Origin: SIG672 sp045580325
GTDB taxonomy: Bacteria > Bacillota > Clostridia > Oscillospirales > CAG-272
NCBI GenBank assembly: GCA_045580325.1
Contig: JAZNNR010000020.1
Coordinates: 75,863 to 139,862, forward strand
Length of the DNA: 64,000 nucleotides
Reading direction: 5' to 3'
Below are positions 42,774 through 51,769 of the stretch, one piece after another. The notes beneath the pieces were generated by a model. The model ran no database searches, had not been told where the DNA came from, and saw only the letters and a list, made by a program, of their open reading frames with translations. Each line of letters opens with the position of its first letter. Position 1 is the first letter of the stretch. Position numbers and translations under genes: made by a program.

Positions 42774-45299
42774 ATGAAAAAGATAATTTTAATTTTACTT
42801 GCCCTGACAATGCTTATCACGCTTTTTTCCTCGTGTGAGCGAATAAAGCCGGGACAGATAAACAGACCGTCAGATGACCACACCACTCCGAAGGAGGAAG
42901 GTATAAAAATAGACACGGCGGGCGTAGTTGATCTTGACGTCGGAAAGACGGCAGAGCTTAAGGTTATAAACCTCGCAACCGAGATGGAAACGCTCAACGT
43001 AAACTGGTCGACCGATAACCCTGCTGTTGCGACAGTAGATTCTAAGGGAGTAGTAAAGGGTATTTCTCAGGGAAGTGCGATAATAAGTGCGACCACGATA
43101 GACGGAAAGCATAGCGCATCGTGCACCGTATCTGTTACGCTGAGACTTACAGGCGTTGAGCTTAGCTATGAATATTACGATATGGAGATAGGCGAAAGTC
43201 TGAAGCTTGCCGCAAAGCCTGTCCCCGAAAACTTCGAAGGCGCGACGTATACGTGGATGTCGAGCGTTCCTTCGGTGGCAACGGTCGATAACGAAGGAAA
43301 CGTTAAAGCACTTGCGCTCGGTACGACAAGTATAATGGTAGAGGCATCTCCCGGTGAATATACGGCAATATGCACTATTGTTGTGGGAAAAAAGGCGCAG
43401 TCAATATCGCTTAGACCGACCGAGCTTATGATGTATAAGGGTGAGTCGGCACAGCTTGATTTCTCGGTGTCTCCCTCGGATGCGACAAGCAGAATTTATT
43501 GGTCGTCATCTGATGAAAATGTAGCTATCGTAAATTCGGGCGGAACAGTTACCGCAGTTGGCGGCGGAAGCGCTACGATAACAATGTATACGACGAATAA
43601 TTTAAAGAAAACGTGTAAGGTAACAGTAACGGCAACACTCGAAGAAATCTATTTCGACATAGATGAAGTTGTAATCCAAAAGGGTGAGGAGTTAAAAATA
43701 AACGTTACCTATATTCCCGAAGACGCTACAAATAAAACTCTTGTCTGGACATCGTCCGACCCCTCGGTCGCAAGTGTTGAAGATGGAGTCGTAAAAGCAC
43801 TTTCAAACGGACTTGTAACTATTACCGCTACGTCCCAAGACGGCGAGTGCGTTGCGCGGTGTATGATAATGATAAATAATCCGCTCAAATCTCTTGCATT
43901 TGAGGGCGAGCTTGATAAGAATACAGGCAAATATCCCGCGATTTCGATGCAGTGTACCGACGTTATGAAAGCACCGATAGTTGCTGACCCGATAGACGCA
44001 GATGAGCTTTCCGAGCTTATATGGGAATCAAGTGATACGAGTATCCTTACCATATCTCGCGACGGAATGCTGACTGCACATGCAGAGGGCAGAGTAACTA
44101 TAAGGGTAAGGTCAACTAACGGACTTACCGCATCGTGCGACGTTGTAATAACAAGAAAAATTTATAAGGTAGAAGAGATAGTAGTATCCTCGGACGAGTA
44201 TTATATGAATCCGGGTGATAAGATAAACATAGGACTTACATATCTGCCGATAGAAGCTATTCCCGACGCAAAGCTGTACAGCGCGATATCCACAGATGTA
44301 AAAGTGGCGTCCTATAACGGCTTTGACAGTATAATTGCATATAGTACGGGAAGCTGTGAGATAGAATTTAGGCTTGTAAATCACGATGGCTCTGAAATAG
44401 TGCTCATCGTAAAGGTAACGGTAGTAAATGCGGGTATAAACTTTGATAAAGAATACGAAGCCGATATACACGCTATCCGCGACGGAGAGCTGTATTTAGG
44501 TCTTACACAGGCACTTGAAACCGCCCGCCGCCTGACTAAAGAAAGAGATGAGCTTATAGCGAAGCTTTCTGCAGAAACCGATCCCGCGCTTATAGAGGAT
44601 TACAATATAAGACTTGCGGAGGTCGAGAACGGTATAAGACTTGCAGGCGAGAGCGAAGTTTATTACAGAGAAAAGCTCGCGTCGGCAGAGGCGAAGATAA
44701 AGGCAAAATACTCTGCGGTAGATACTACCTACGATCCCGATAAGGATACCTATCCGAGCACTCTTGACAGCGATTTTGTAAAGGTTTCTGATTATATAGA
44801 TAGTATTACCGTAGATCTCAAATATGCGGGAATATATAACGAAACAGGCCACCAGATATATAATTTTACAGATGCATATCTGCGCTACGGAACTCTTCAG
44901 AAGCTCGCAAGCGTTGCAAAGCTTCTCGAGGGCCAAGGCTACCGTATCGTTATCTGGGACGCTTACAGACCTGTCAAAGCACAGGATACGATATGGAAAT
45001 ATACAGGAATAATCAGCTCGGATTTTTACGCAAGCAGTAAAGGAAATACGGTGTATATCACGATAGTTAACGCTGACGGTACACCGCTCGAAATGCCCTC
45101 TGCATACGGCGACAGCTCGGCAGCGTCCGACCGCGATTACAGCGACGTTTCGGCGTCTGCGGGAGCAAACGCGCTCTATCTTGAAACTCTGATGACGGCA
45201 AACGGCTTCGTTGCAGGAGAAAAATGGTGGCAGTTCACCGATAGCACAGACTATGAAATCGAAAAGAATTTCCTTTCCGACTCGGTAGCTTCTAATTAA
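42774..45299 (+). CDS. Surface lipoprotein with six Ig-like (Big_2) domains and a degenerate VanX-like domain
   Basis: The 841-residue lipoprotein (FSSC, signal peptide) carries six Big_2-type repeats from about 45 to 575 (WSTDNPAVATVDSKGVV, WMSSVPSVATVDNEGNV and so on). A helical segment (TRRLTKERDELIAKL) follows. The last 200 residues resemble D-Ala-D-Ala dipeptidase VanX. The fold motifs YRIVIWDAYRPVKAQ (with the Arg) and DYSDVSAS are kept. The zinc site is not: SxHxxGxAxD reads SSKGNTVYIT-like, losing His and Asp, and EWWHF reads KWWQF. It is probably a binding domain rather than an enzyme. Confidence 0.82.
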   Translation: MKKIILILLALTMLITLFSSCERIKPGQINRPSDDHTTPKEEGIKIDTAGVVDLDVGKTAELKVINLATEMETLNVNWSTDNPAVATVDSKGVVKGISQGSAIISATTIDGKHSASCTVSVTLRLTGVELSYEYYDMEIGESLKLAAKPVPENFEGATYTWMSSVPSVATVDNEGNVKALALGTTSIMVEASPGEYTAICTIVVGKKAQSISLRPTELMMYKGESAQLDFSVSPSDATSRIYWSSSDENVAIVNSGGTVTAVGGGSATITMYTTNNLKKTCKVTVTATLEEIYFDIDEVVIQKGEELKINVTYIPEDATNKTLVWTSSDPSVASVEDGVVKALSNGLVTITATSQDGECVARCMIMINNPLKSLAFEGELDKNTGKYPAISMQCTDVMKAPIVADPIDADELSELIWESSDTSILTISRDGMLTAHAEGRVTIRVRSTNGLTASCDVVITRKIYKVEEIVVSSDEYYMNPGDKINIGLTYLPIEAIPDAKLYSAISTDVKVASYNGFDSIIAYSTGSCEIEFRLVNHDGSEIVLIVKVTVVNAGINFDKEYEADIHAIRDGELYLGLTQALETARRLTKERDELIAKLSAETDPALIEDYNIRLAEVENGIRLAGESEVYYREKLASAEAKIKAKYSAVDTTYDPDKDTYPSTLDSDFVKVSDYIDSITVDLKYAGIYNETGHQIYNFTDAYLRYGTLQKLASVAKLLEGQGYRIVIWDAYRPVKAQDTIWKYTGIISSDFYASSKGNTVYITIVNADGTPLEMPSAYGDSSAASDRDYSDVSASAGANALYLETLMTANGFVAGEKWWQFTDSTDYEIEKNFLSDSVASN

Positions 45300-45304
45300 A
45301 ATGA

Positions 45305-45343
45305 AAATAACCTGTGATTTTTTAGATCACAGGTTATTTTTTG
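45305..45343. terminator. Bidirectional terminator
   Basis: AAATAACCTGTGAT / ATCACAGGTTATTT is a 14-bp perfect stem with T runs in both directions, between convergent genes. Confidence 0.88.
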
Positions 45344-45353
45344 TGTATGTAAA

Positions 45354-46169
45354 TTATCTTCTTACCCATTTTTTGATGTAATCAAGGTCTGCGTTGATCT
45401 TTTCGACAATAGGACCGTCGGCGTGAAGCTCGGGAGATTCAAGAGTTATAGAGCCGTGATATTTTTCCGAAATTATCGGCATGATCGAGTCAAATCCGAC
45501 AAGACCGTGCGTGAGATGTGGGATAGGACGAAGCGATCTGAAATCATGCGCGGGTCCGACGTAGTCCGAAAAGTGCATATGATGAATTTTGCCACTAAGC
45601 AGCCACTCGGAAGATAGAAACTTGTCAGTCTGCTCGTGAAAAGCGCCGAAGCGGGTGTCGAAAATGAATTTTATGTGAGGATATTTCTCGGCTATCTCCG
45701 AAAGATTTGTAAAAGGATCTCTCTTCACGCAGGGTACGTTTTCGACAAGAAGCTCGAGCGAATATTTCGATGCAATATCGTAAAGATAGGGAAGTGCGGC
45801 AAGATTGTTTTCAAAAAAGCTGTCCGATACAGGACCGCTCCAAAGGTGCAAAACTATCTTTTGGGAACCGAGATGCTTTCCGACACGGCAGTTTGTTTCA
45901 AAGGCGTCAAAGGCTTTGTTTAAAATGTCGCGGTCTGTTTCGGCAAAAGCCTCTCCGATGTCCTTTTCTGCGTGAACTACAGGAATGCTTGCGCCCGTTT
46001 TTTCAATATCCGAAACAAGCTCTGACAGTATAGGATAATACGGTGCTACCATCATAAGCTCAAAGCCGTCGGCTTCTATATACTTCACGCTTTCGGTAAA
46101 TAATTTGTAATTGTAATTGTTGACTCGTCCGACCATAGTGCCCGACGAGCAGTAAATTTTGTTGTTCAT
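45354..46169 (-). CDS. Sugar phosphate isomerase/epimerase (xylose isomerase-like TIM barrel)
   Basis: The 271-residue TIM barrel has the metal-binding residues of the AP-endonuclease-2/xylose isomerase group: the Glu in ELLVENVP, His and Asp in HIKFIFDTRFGAFHE, His in HHMHFSDYVG, and a late Glu in GSITLESPEL. Such proteins isomerise or epimerise sugar and inositol derivatives. The substrate is undetermined, and no catabolic neighbours point to it. TTTGGAG precedes the ATG. Stands alone. Confidence 0.82.
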   Translation of the reverse strand: MNNKIYCSSGTMVGRVNNYNYKLFTESVKYIEADGFELMMVAPYYPILSELVSDIEKTGASIPVVHAEKDIGEAFAETDRDILNKAFDAFETNCRVGKHLGSQKIVLHLWSGPVSDSFFENNLAALPYLYDIASKYSLELLVENVPCVKRDPFTNLSEIAEKYPHIKFIFDTRFGAFHEQTDKFLSSEWLLSGKIHHMHFSDYVGPAHDFRSLRPIPHLTHGLVGFDSIMPIISEKYHGSITLESPELHADGPIVEKINADLDYIKKWVRR

Positions 46170-46262
46170 ATCATATCTCCAAATAATTTAGTTTATTTTA
46201 ACACAAAAGGGCAAGGAATGCAACAGTTTGGGATAAAAATTAAAAAATCCCCTCTTTCCTAC

Positions 46263-46291
46263 TTGAAAAACCAAAAAAAATGTTATATAAT
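46263..46291 (+). promoter_or_regulatory. Promoter of the lrp-aminotransferase-fhs operon
   Basis: TTGAAA (46263-46268) and TATAAT (46286-46291) are 17 bp apart. Confidence 0.7.
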
Positions 46292-46353
46292 ATATTATTA
46301 AAATAAGGGAAATATTTTTTCAGACCATTATATACACTACGGAGGTAATAAAA

Positions 46354-46833
46354 ATGGATAAAATACTTCAGATGCTCGAAAGCGATGCACGCCTTACTCC
46401 CGCACAGATAGCGACTATGCTTGAAAAGGAAGAGGGCGATATAAAAAATAAAATAAAGCAGTACGAGAGAGAGGGCGTTATAGTCGGCTATCAGGCTCTC
46501 GTTGACTGGGATAAGACGGATAGAGAATACGTAAGCGCGGTCATCGAGGTGAAGGTAGTACCTCAGCCCGACCGAGGCTTTGATAAGATCGCAGAGAAGA
46601 TATATCACTATGACGAGGTAAAAAGCCTTTATCTTATGTCGGGAAGCTATGATCTTCAGGTAATTCTCGAAGGCAAAACTCTTAAAGAGGTTGCACAGTT
46701 CGTTGCTATGAAGCTCGCTCCCCTTGAATACGTTACCGCTACGGCAACACACTTCGTACTCAGAAAGTATAAGGATAAGGGTGTCGTTTATAAGGCTCGT
46801 GAAATTGACGAGAGAGGTAACTGCGAGATATGA
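46354..46833 (+). CDS. Lrp/AsnC-family transcriptional regulator
   Basis: The 159-residue regulator has an N-terminal helix-turn-helix (ARLTPAQIATMLEKEEGDIKNKIKQYEREGVI) and a RAM effector domain (VKSLYLMSGSYDLQVILEGK). It overlaps the aminotransferase start by 4 bp (ATGA). This gene pair is common in Clostridia, and the regulator probably responds to an amino acid handled by the enzyme. Autoregulation is likely but no operator was identified. Confidence 0.9.
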   Translation: MDKILQMLESDARLTPAQIATMLEKEEGDIKNKIKQYEREGVIVGYQALVDWDKTDREYVSAVIEVKVVPQPDRGFDKIAEKIYHYDEVKSLYLMSGSYDLQVILEGKTLKEVAQFVAMKLAPLEYVTATATHFVLRKYKDKGVVYKAREIDERGNCEI

Positions 46834-48005
46834 TTGATTACAGCAAGATTCTTTCAGAAAGGGCGTGCTCTCTGAAGCCGTCGGGAATAAGAAAGTTTTT
46901 CGATATTCTTGACGAAATGAAGGACGTCATTTCGCTTACAGTCGGTCAGCCCGATTTCGTTACCCCTTGGCATATACGCGAGGCAGCAATAGAAAGTCTT
47001 GAAAAGGGAAGGACCTACTATACCTCGAATGCGGGACTAACACCTCTGCGCGAGGAGATAGTAGCGTATATGCAGAGAAGATTTGATCTTAAATATAACG
47101 CTAAGGACGAGGTGCTCGTTACAGTCGGTGGAAGTGAGGCTATCGACCTTGCAATACGCGCGACGGTAAACCCCGGTGATGAGGTCATAATTCCTCAGCC
47201 CTCGTTTGTATGCTATGAGCCGATAACGGTTATGGCAGGCGGCACTCCCGTAATAATTCCGCTCAAGGCAGAAAATAATTTTAAGCTCACAGCGCAGGAG
47301 CTTCGCGCGGCAATAACACCGAAGACGAAGATGCTCGTGCTTCCTTTCCCGAATAACCCGACAGGTGCGGTAATGAACGCCGATGACCTGCGCGAGATCG
47401 CAGACGTTCTGAGGGACACAAACATTCTCGTTCTCTCGGACGAGATATACGCAGAGCTTACATATTCGGGCAAGCACGTTTCGATAGCTTCGTTTGAAGG
47501 TATGAGAGAGCGAACGATAATCGCAAGCGGCTTTTCAAAGGCATACGCTATGACAGGCTGGCGACTCGGATATACACTCGCACCGGGAGAGATCACCGCG
47601 CAGATGTTCAAGGTACATCAGTACGGAATAATGTGCGCTCCGACAGTCAGTCAGTTTGCGGCAATCGAAGCACTCAGAGCAGGCGACAGCGATATAGAAT
47701 ATATGAAGGACGAGTATAACAGACGCCGCCTTTACATAACAAGCGGACTTGCCGCTGCAGGTATCGAGTGCTTTAAGCCCGAGGGCGCCTTTTACGTGTT
47801 TGCAAACGTAGGCGGATTTGGAATGACGAGCGAGGAGTTTTGCACCAAGCTTCTCTATGAGGCGGGCGTTGCAATCGTTCCGGGTACTGCATTTGGAGAG
47901 TGCGGAGAAGGCTTTGCAAGAGTTTCTTATGCCTACTCGGTAAATCATATTTCGACCGCAATCGAAAAGATCGATGAATTTGTTAAAAAAATAAAGAATA
48001 ACTAA
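46830..48005 (+). CDS. Class I/II PLP-dependent aminotransferase (aromatic/Ala type)
   Basis: The 391-residue enzyme has the PLP-lysine motif ASGFSKAYAMTGWRLGY, the substrate-binding PNNPTGAVM, and a late Arg (EGFARVSYAYS). Its closest named relatives are PatA/AraT-type aromatic aminotransferases. It is translated with the Lrp regulator (ATGA overlap), and fhs follows after 38 bp. Specificity cannot be read from the sequence. Confidence 0.9.
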   Translation: MIDYSKILSERACSLKPSGIRKFFDILDEMKDVISLTVGQPDFVTPWHIREAAIESLEKGRTYYTSNAGLTPLREEIVAYMQRRFDLKYNAKDEVLVTVGGSEAIDLAIRATVNPGDEVIIPQPSFVCYEPITVMAGGTPVIIPLKAENNFKLTAQELRAAITPKTKMLVLPFPNNPTGAVMNADDLREIADVLRDTNILVLSDEIYAELTYSGKHVSIASFEGMRERTIIASGFSKAYAMTGWRLGYTLAPGEITAQMFKVHQYGIMCAPTVSQFAAIEALRAGDSDIEYMKDEYNRRRLYITSGLAAAGIECFKPEGAFYVFANVGGFGMTSEEFCTKLLYEAGVAIVPGTAFGECGEGFARVSYAYSVNHISTAIEKIDEFVKKIKNN

Positions 48006-48043
48006 AATATATTACTCGTCGTAAAGACAAAACGGAGGCTAAA

Positions 48044-49726
48044 ATGGCAGGATTTCCCACAGATATCGAAATAGCGCAGAATTCAGTAATGAAACCCATA
48101 ACCGAAATAGCATCACAGCTCGGTATCGAGCCCGAGGAGCTTGAGCTCTACGGACGCTATAAGGCAAAGATCAACGACTCCTTTATAAAGAGAAACGCAG
48201 ACCGTCCCGACGGAAAGCTTATTCTCGTTACAGCTATCAACCCGACTCCCGCAGGAGAGGGTAAGACGACCACGACTGTAGGTCTTGGTCAGGCGATGGA
48301 AAAGATAGGTAAGAATGCGGTAATCGCACTCCGTGAGCCCTCTCTCGGACCTGTGTTCGGCGTAAAGGGCGGAGCTGCAGGCGGCGGATATTCGCAGGTG
48401 CTTCCTATGGAGGATATAAACCTTCACTTCACAGGCGACTTCCACGCGATCACAGCAGCAAATAACCTGCTTTGCGCGGTTATAGATAACCATATCTATC
48501 AGGGCAATAAGCTCGGTATAGACCAGAGAAGAGTTCTCTTTGCGAGAGTAACCGATACAAATGACAGAGCACTTCGTAATAACGTTATCGGTATGGGTAA
48601 GAAGACAGACGGTATTCCGAGAGAAGACCACTTTATGATAACGGTTGCAAGTGAGGTTATGGCGATCCTTTGCCTTGCAGAGTCGATCTCCGACCTTAAA
48701 GAAAGACTCGGAAATATTCTTGTTGCATATACCTACGATAATAAGCCGGTATATTGCCGCGACCTTAACGTTGCAGGCTCGATGGCGGCTCTTCTTAAGG
48801 ACGCACTTAAGCCTAACCTCGTTCAGACGATAGAAAATACTCCTGCGCTTATTCACGGCGGTCCGTTTGCCAATATCGCGCACGGCTGTAACTCGGTAAG
48901 AGCAACAAAGCTCGCACTCAAGCTTGCAGACTACGCTATAACAGAGGCAGGATTCGGAGCTGACCTCGGTGCCGAAAAGTTCCTTGACATTAAATGCCGC
49001 GCAGCAGGACTTACTCCCTCAGCGGTAGTAATAGTTGCAACTATCCGCGCACTTAAATATAACGGCGGCATTCCCAAGACAGAGCTCAAGACAGAAAACG
49101 TTGAAGCACTCAAAAAGGGAATCTGCAATCTCGAAAAGCATATCGAAAACATTCAGGGATTTGGACTTCCCGTTGTCGTTGCGCTTAACCGCTTCGATAC
49201 CGATACAGACGCAGAAATTGCCGTCGTTCAGGAGCTTTGCGATAAGAAGGGCGTTACGGTATCGCTCTCCGAAGTGTTCGCAAAGGGCGGAGAAGGCGGT
49301 ATAGACCTCGCACATAAGGTCGTTGAAGCCTGCGAAAAGCCTTCGAATTTCACACTTACCTATCCCGACGAAATGTCGATAAAGGAAAAAATAAACGCCG
49401 TTGCTACAAAGATCTACGGCGCAGCAGGCGTAAAATATGACGCCTCTGCAAGTAAGGCGATAGCCGATATCGAGGCACTCGGCGAGGAGTACTCCCGCTA
49501 TCCGATCTGCGTTGCAAAGACACAGTATTCGCTTTCGGACGATATGTATAAGCTCGGCAGACCCGAAAACTTCGAGATCACGATCCGCGACGTAAAGCTT
49601 TCGGCAGGCGCGAAGTTTATCGTAGTACTCACAGGCGCGATACTCACAATGCCCGGACTTCCCGCAGACCCCGCGGCATACCATATCGACGTTGACGACG
49701 ACGGAAATATCACAGGACTTTTCTAA
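48044..49726 (+). CDS. fhs: Formate--tetrahydrofolate ligase
   Basis: The 560-residue enzyme makes 10-formyl-THF from formate, THF and ATP, a step of the methyl branch of the Wood-Ljungdahl pathway and of purine one-carbon supply. TPAGEGKTTTTVGL is the ATP loop, followed by GGAAGGGYSQVLPMEDINLHFTGD and the late TGAILTMPGLPADPAA. Length typical. No other pathway gene is adjacent, so acetogenesis is not shown by the window. Confidence 0.97.
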   Translation: MAGFPTDIEIAQNSVMKPITEIASQLGIEPEELELYGRYKAKINDSFIKRNADRPDGKLILVTAINPTPAGEGKTTTTVGLGQAMEKIGKNAVIALREPSLGPVFGVKGGAAGGGYSQVLPMEDINLHFTGDFHAITAANNLLCAVIDNHIYQGNKLGIDQRRVLFARVTDTNDRALRNNVIGMGKKTDGIPREDHFMITVASEVMAILCLAESISDLKERLGNILVAYTYDNKPVYCRDLNVAGSMAALLKDALKPNLVQTIENTPALIHGGPFANIAHGCNSVRATKLALKLADYAITEAGFGADLGAEKFLDIKCRAAGLTPSAVVIVATIRALKYNGGIPKTELKTENVEALKKGICNLEKHIENIQGFGLPVVVALNRFDTDTDAEIAVVQELCDKKGVTVSLSEVFAKGGEGGIDLAHKVVEACEKPSNFTLTYPDEMSIKEKINAVATKIYGAAGVKYDASASKAIADIEALGEEYSRYPICVAKTQYSLSDDMYKLGRPENFEITIRDVKLSAGAKFIVVLTGAILTMPGLPADPAAYHIDVDDDGNITGLF

Positions 49727-49739
49727 GAAGAAAGATAAA

Positions 49740-50183
49740 ATGAAAAAAGAACTTTTATATGAATTTTTCTCTGATTCAACCGAGAAAACCGAGGAAATAG
49801 GCAAAAGCTTCGCAAAAACACTTGAAAACGGTGATTTTGTAGCACTTGTCGGTGATCTCGGCGCAGGGAAGACTGCTTTCGTGCGCGGGGTGGCAGCACA
49901 GATCACTCCGGGAGAAAGCGTGTGCAGTCCGACCTATGCAATAGTAAACGAATATATTGCAAACGGTAAAAGGCTCTGCCATTTCGATATTTACCGCCTG
50001 AATGACGAGGACGACCTTATATCTATCGGATTTTACGACTACGATAACTGCATAAAAGCGGTTGAGTGGTGCGATAAGATAGAAGAGGCACTACCCGAAA
50101 GGTATTATCTCGTTACAATACTCGGCTCGGGCGAGGACGTGCGAAATATCAAAATAGAAAAGGTCTGCACCGAGGAGAAATGA
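49740..50183 (+). CDS. tsaE: tRNA threonylcarbamoyladenosine synthesis ATPase TsaE
   Basis: The 147-residue P-loop protein starts at MKKELLYEFFSDS 13 bp after fhs. The P-loop is VGDLGAGKTAFVRGV, followed by SPTYAIVNEY and CHFDIYRLND. Part of the TsaBDE complex for t6A37 in tRNAs that read ANN codons. tsaB follows after 4 bp; tsaD is not in the window. Confidence 0.95.
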   Translation: MKKELLYEFFSDSTEKTEEIGKSFAKTLENGDFVALVGDLGAGKTAFVRGVAAQITPGESVCSPTYAIVNEYIANGKRLCHFDIYRLNDEDDLISIGFYDYDNCIKAVEWCDKIEEALPERYYLVTILGSGEDVRNIKIEKVCTEEK

Positions 50184-50187
50184 GAAA

Positions 50188-50889
50188 ATGAAAATTTTGG
50201 CAGTTGATACGAGTGCGCTGACACTCAGCGTGGCACTCACCGAGGATAAAAGACAGGTAGCACAGACAACGCTGAATACAGGCCATACACATAGCGAAAC
50301 GCTCTTGCCGACTCTCGAAAAGCTTATGGATTTTGCATCGTGGAAGGTCAGCGATATAGACCTTTTTGCAGTTTCCGGGGGCCCCGGCTCGTTTACGGGC
50401 GTGAGAATAGGCGTGTCCTTCGTTAAAGGACTTGCATTCGGCGGAAGAAAGTGCGTGGGAGTTTCGACACTCGAGGCTCTTGCATATAATCTGCTCGGCT
50501 TCAAGGGGATTATTTCCCCGGTGATGGACGCAAGACGCGGACAGTTCTATAACGCACTCTTCGAGTCGGACGGTAAGACTCTTACAAGACTCTGTGAGGA
50601 TAGAGCAATATCGGCAGAGGATCTTGAAAGGGAGCTTGAAAAATATAGCGACACTTCGGTATATCTTTGCGGCGACGGGTACGAAATAGCGCGAAAAATG
50701 TTGAAAAATGGGAATATCGAGGATACCCCCGAGGCACTCCTCAAGCAAAGCGCGTATAGCGTAGCTATGGTGGCACTTAAAGAGTACGAAAAGGGAAATG
50801 CTACCGATGACATGGCACTTGCACCGACTTATTTAAGACTTCCGCAGGCAGAGCGCGAGCGTCTTGAGAGAGAGCAAAAAGGGAAATAA
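50188..50889 (+). CDS. tsaB: tRNA t6A synthesis subunit TsaB
   Basis: The 233-residue pseudo-ATPase partner of TsaD opens MKILAVDTSALTLSVAL. It carries HSETLLPTLEKLM, VSGGPGSFTGVRIGVSF and AYNLLGFKGIISPVMDARRGQFYNAL. Start 4 bp after tsaE. Last gene of the operon; a repeat cluster begins just after its stop. Confidence 0.95.
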   Translation: MKILAVDTSALTLSVALTEDKRQVAQTTLNTGHTHSETLLPTLEKLMDFASWKVSDIDLFAVSGGPGSFTGVRIGVSFVKGLAFGGRKCVGVSTLEALAYNLLGFKGIISPVMDARRGQFYNALFESDGKTLTRLCEDRAISAEDLERELEKYSDTSVYLCGDGYEIARKMLKNGNIEDTPEALLKQSAYSVAMVALKEYEKGNATDDMALAPTYLRLPQAERERLEREQKGK

Positions 50890-50890
50890 A

Positions 50891-50934
50891 CGCCCTTCGA
50901 ATAAAGTCATAAATCAATTTCAGTAAAGTTTTTG
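50891..50934. repeat. 44-bp direct repeat, copy 1
   Basis: CGCCCTTCGAATAAAGTCAT and the following bases to AGTAAAGTTTTTG match 51067-51110 with one mismatch. Copy 1 starts right after the tsaB stop codon. Confidence 0.9.
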
Positions 50935-50937
50935 AAA

Positions 50938-50969
50938 ATCCAAAAAACTTTATACAAAAAGTTTTTTGG
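50938..50969. repeat. Dispersed hairpin repeat, AAACTTTTT type
   Basis: CCAAAAAACTTT / AAAGTTTTTTGG forms a near-perfect stem. A GTAGGGGAC fragment of family E follows at 50978-50986. Confidence 0.65.
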
Positions 50970-50991
50970 CAGGGGTTGTAGGGGACAAAAC

Positions 50992-51067
50992 CGACACTTC
51001 GTGTCGCTTGGCAGTTTTACTGTCGGACGGCAGTCCGACTTTTCGCTTTGCGAAAACCGCAAACTGC
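50992..51067. repeat. Cluster of nested GC-rich hairpins
   Basis: CGACAC-TTC-GTGTCG (50992-51006) is followed by a closing stem GCAGTTT / AAACTGC (51011-51017 / 51061-51067). That stem encloses GTCGGAC-GGCA-GTCCGAC (51022-51039) and TTTTCGC-TTT-GCGAAAA (51040-51056). Resembles a bacterial REP/BIME-like element. Confidence 0.75.
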
Positions 51068-51110
51068 GCCCTTCGAATAAAGTCATAAATCAATTTAAGT
51101 AAAGTTTTTG
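51067..51110. repeat. 44-bp direct repeat, copy 2
   Basis: Second copy of 50891-50934. The two flank the hairpin cluster. Beyond it lies another TTAAAACTTTTTT / AAAAAAGTTTTAA hairpin (51117-51143). Confidence 0.9.
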
Positions 51111-51187
51111 GAATTCTTAAAACTTTTTTTCAAAAAAGTTTTAAGTGGGGTCAAGGGGTAAAACCCCTTGAAGAAAGGAAAATAAAA

Positions 51188-51631
51188 ATGAAAAAGATTA
51201 TTGTAGGATGCGATCATGCGGCGTATGATATGAAGCTTGAGGTTATAGAGCACCTCAAAAATAGAGGCTACGAGGTTACAGACGTAGGCTGTGATAGCAC
51301 AGAGTCGGTGCACTATCCGATATACGCGCTTGCAGTAGCAGAAAAAGTAGCTTCGGGCGAGTACGAAAAGGGAATACTCATCTGCGGAACAGGAATCGGA
51401 ATGTCGATTGCGGCAAATAAGGTAAAGGGTATCCGCGCGGCAGTATGCGAAAATGAATTTTCGACAGAAATGACAAGAGCGCATAATAACGCTAACGTGC
51501 TTTGTATGGGCGCAAGAGTTATAGATACCGAGAAGGCAATAAAGCTCACAGACATATTCCTCGATACCGAGTTTATGGGAGATAAGCACCTTACCCGTAT
51601 AAATATGATAGCTGATATCGAAAATAAGTAA
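51188..51631 (+). CDS. rpiB: Ribose 5-phosphate isomerase B
   Basis: The 147-residue RpiB/LacAB-family isomerase interconverts ribose 5-phosphate and ribulose 5-phosphate. Motifs: GCDHAAYDMK, VGCDSTESVHYPIYA, ICGTGIGMSIAANKVKGIRAA (catalytic Cys in ICGTGIG) and HNNANVLCMGARVI. LacA or a related sugar-isomerase role is possible, but the genomic context gives no galactose genes. Ribosome site GAAAGGAA. Confidence 0.92.
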   Translation: MKKIIVGCDHAAYDMKLEVIEHLKNRGYEVTDVGCDSTESVHYPIYALAVAEKVASGEYEKGILICGTGIGMSIAANKVKGIRAAVCENEFSTEMTRAHNNANVLCMGARVIDTEKAIKLTDIFLDTEFMGDKHLTRINMIADIENK

Positions 51632-51723
51632 TTTTTGCTGATTTTTGGGTTGTTTCACATAAAACAAATGACTTTTTGTCAGGAAAATATTTCCAAGGTG
51701 ATGAAATTCAGCTTATAATACGA

Positions 51724-51764
51724 ACAAAAACGCCGAGAATGACCGTTTAGTCATTCTCGGCGTT
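51724..51764 (-). terminator. Terminator of the sigma factor gene
   Basis: AACGCCGAGAATGAC / GTCATTCTCGGCGTT is a 15-bp stem with its T run on the minus-strand side (GTTTTTG), so it serves the gene ending at 51770. Confidence 0.88.
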
Positions 51765-51769
51765 GAACA

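Noticed and set aside
48006..48043. THF riboswitch before fhs
   Set aside because: Gap is only 38 bp and inside an operon; no room for one.
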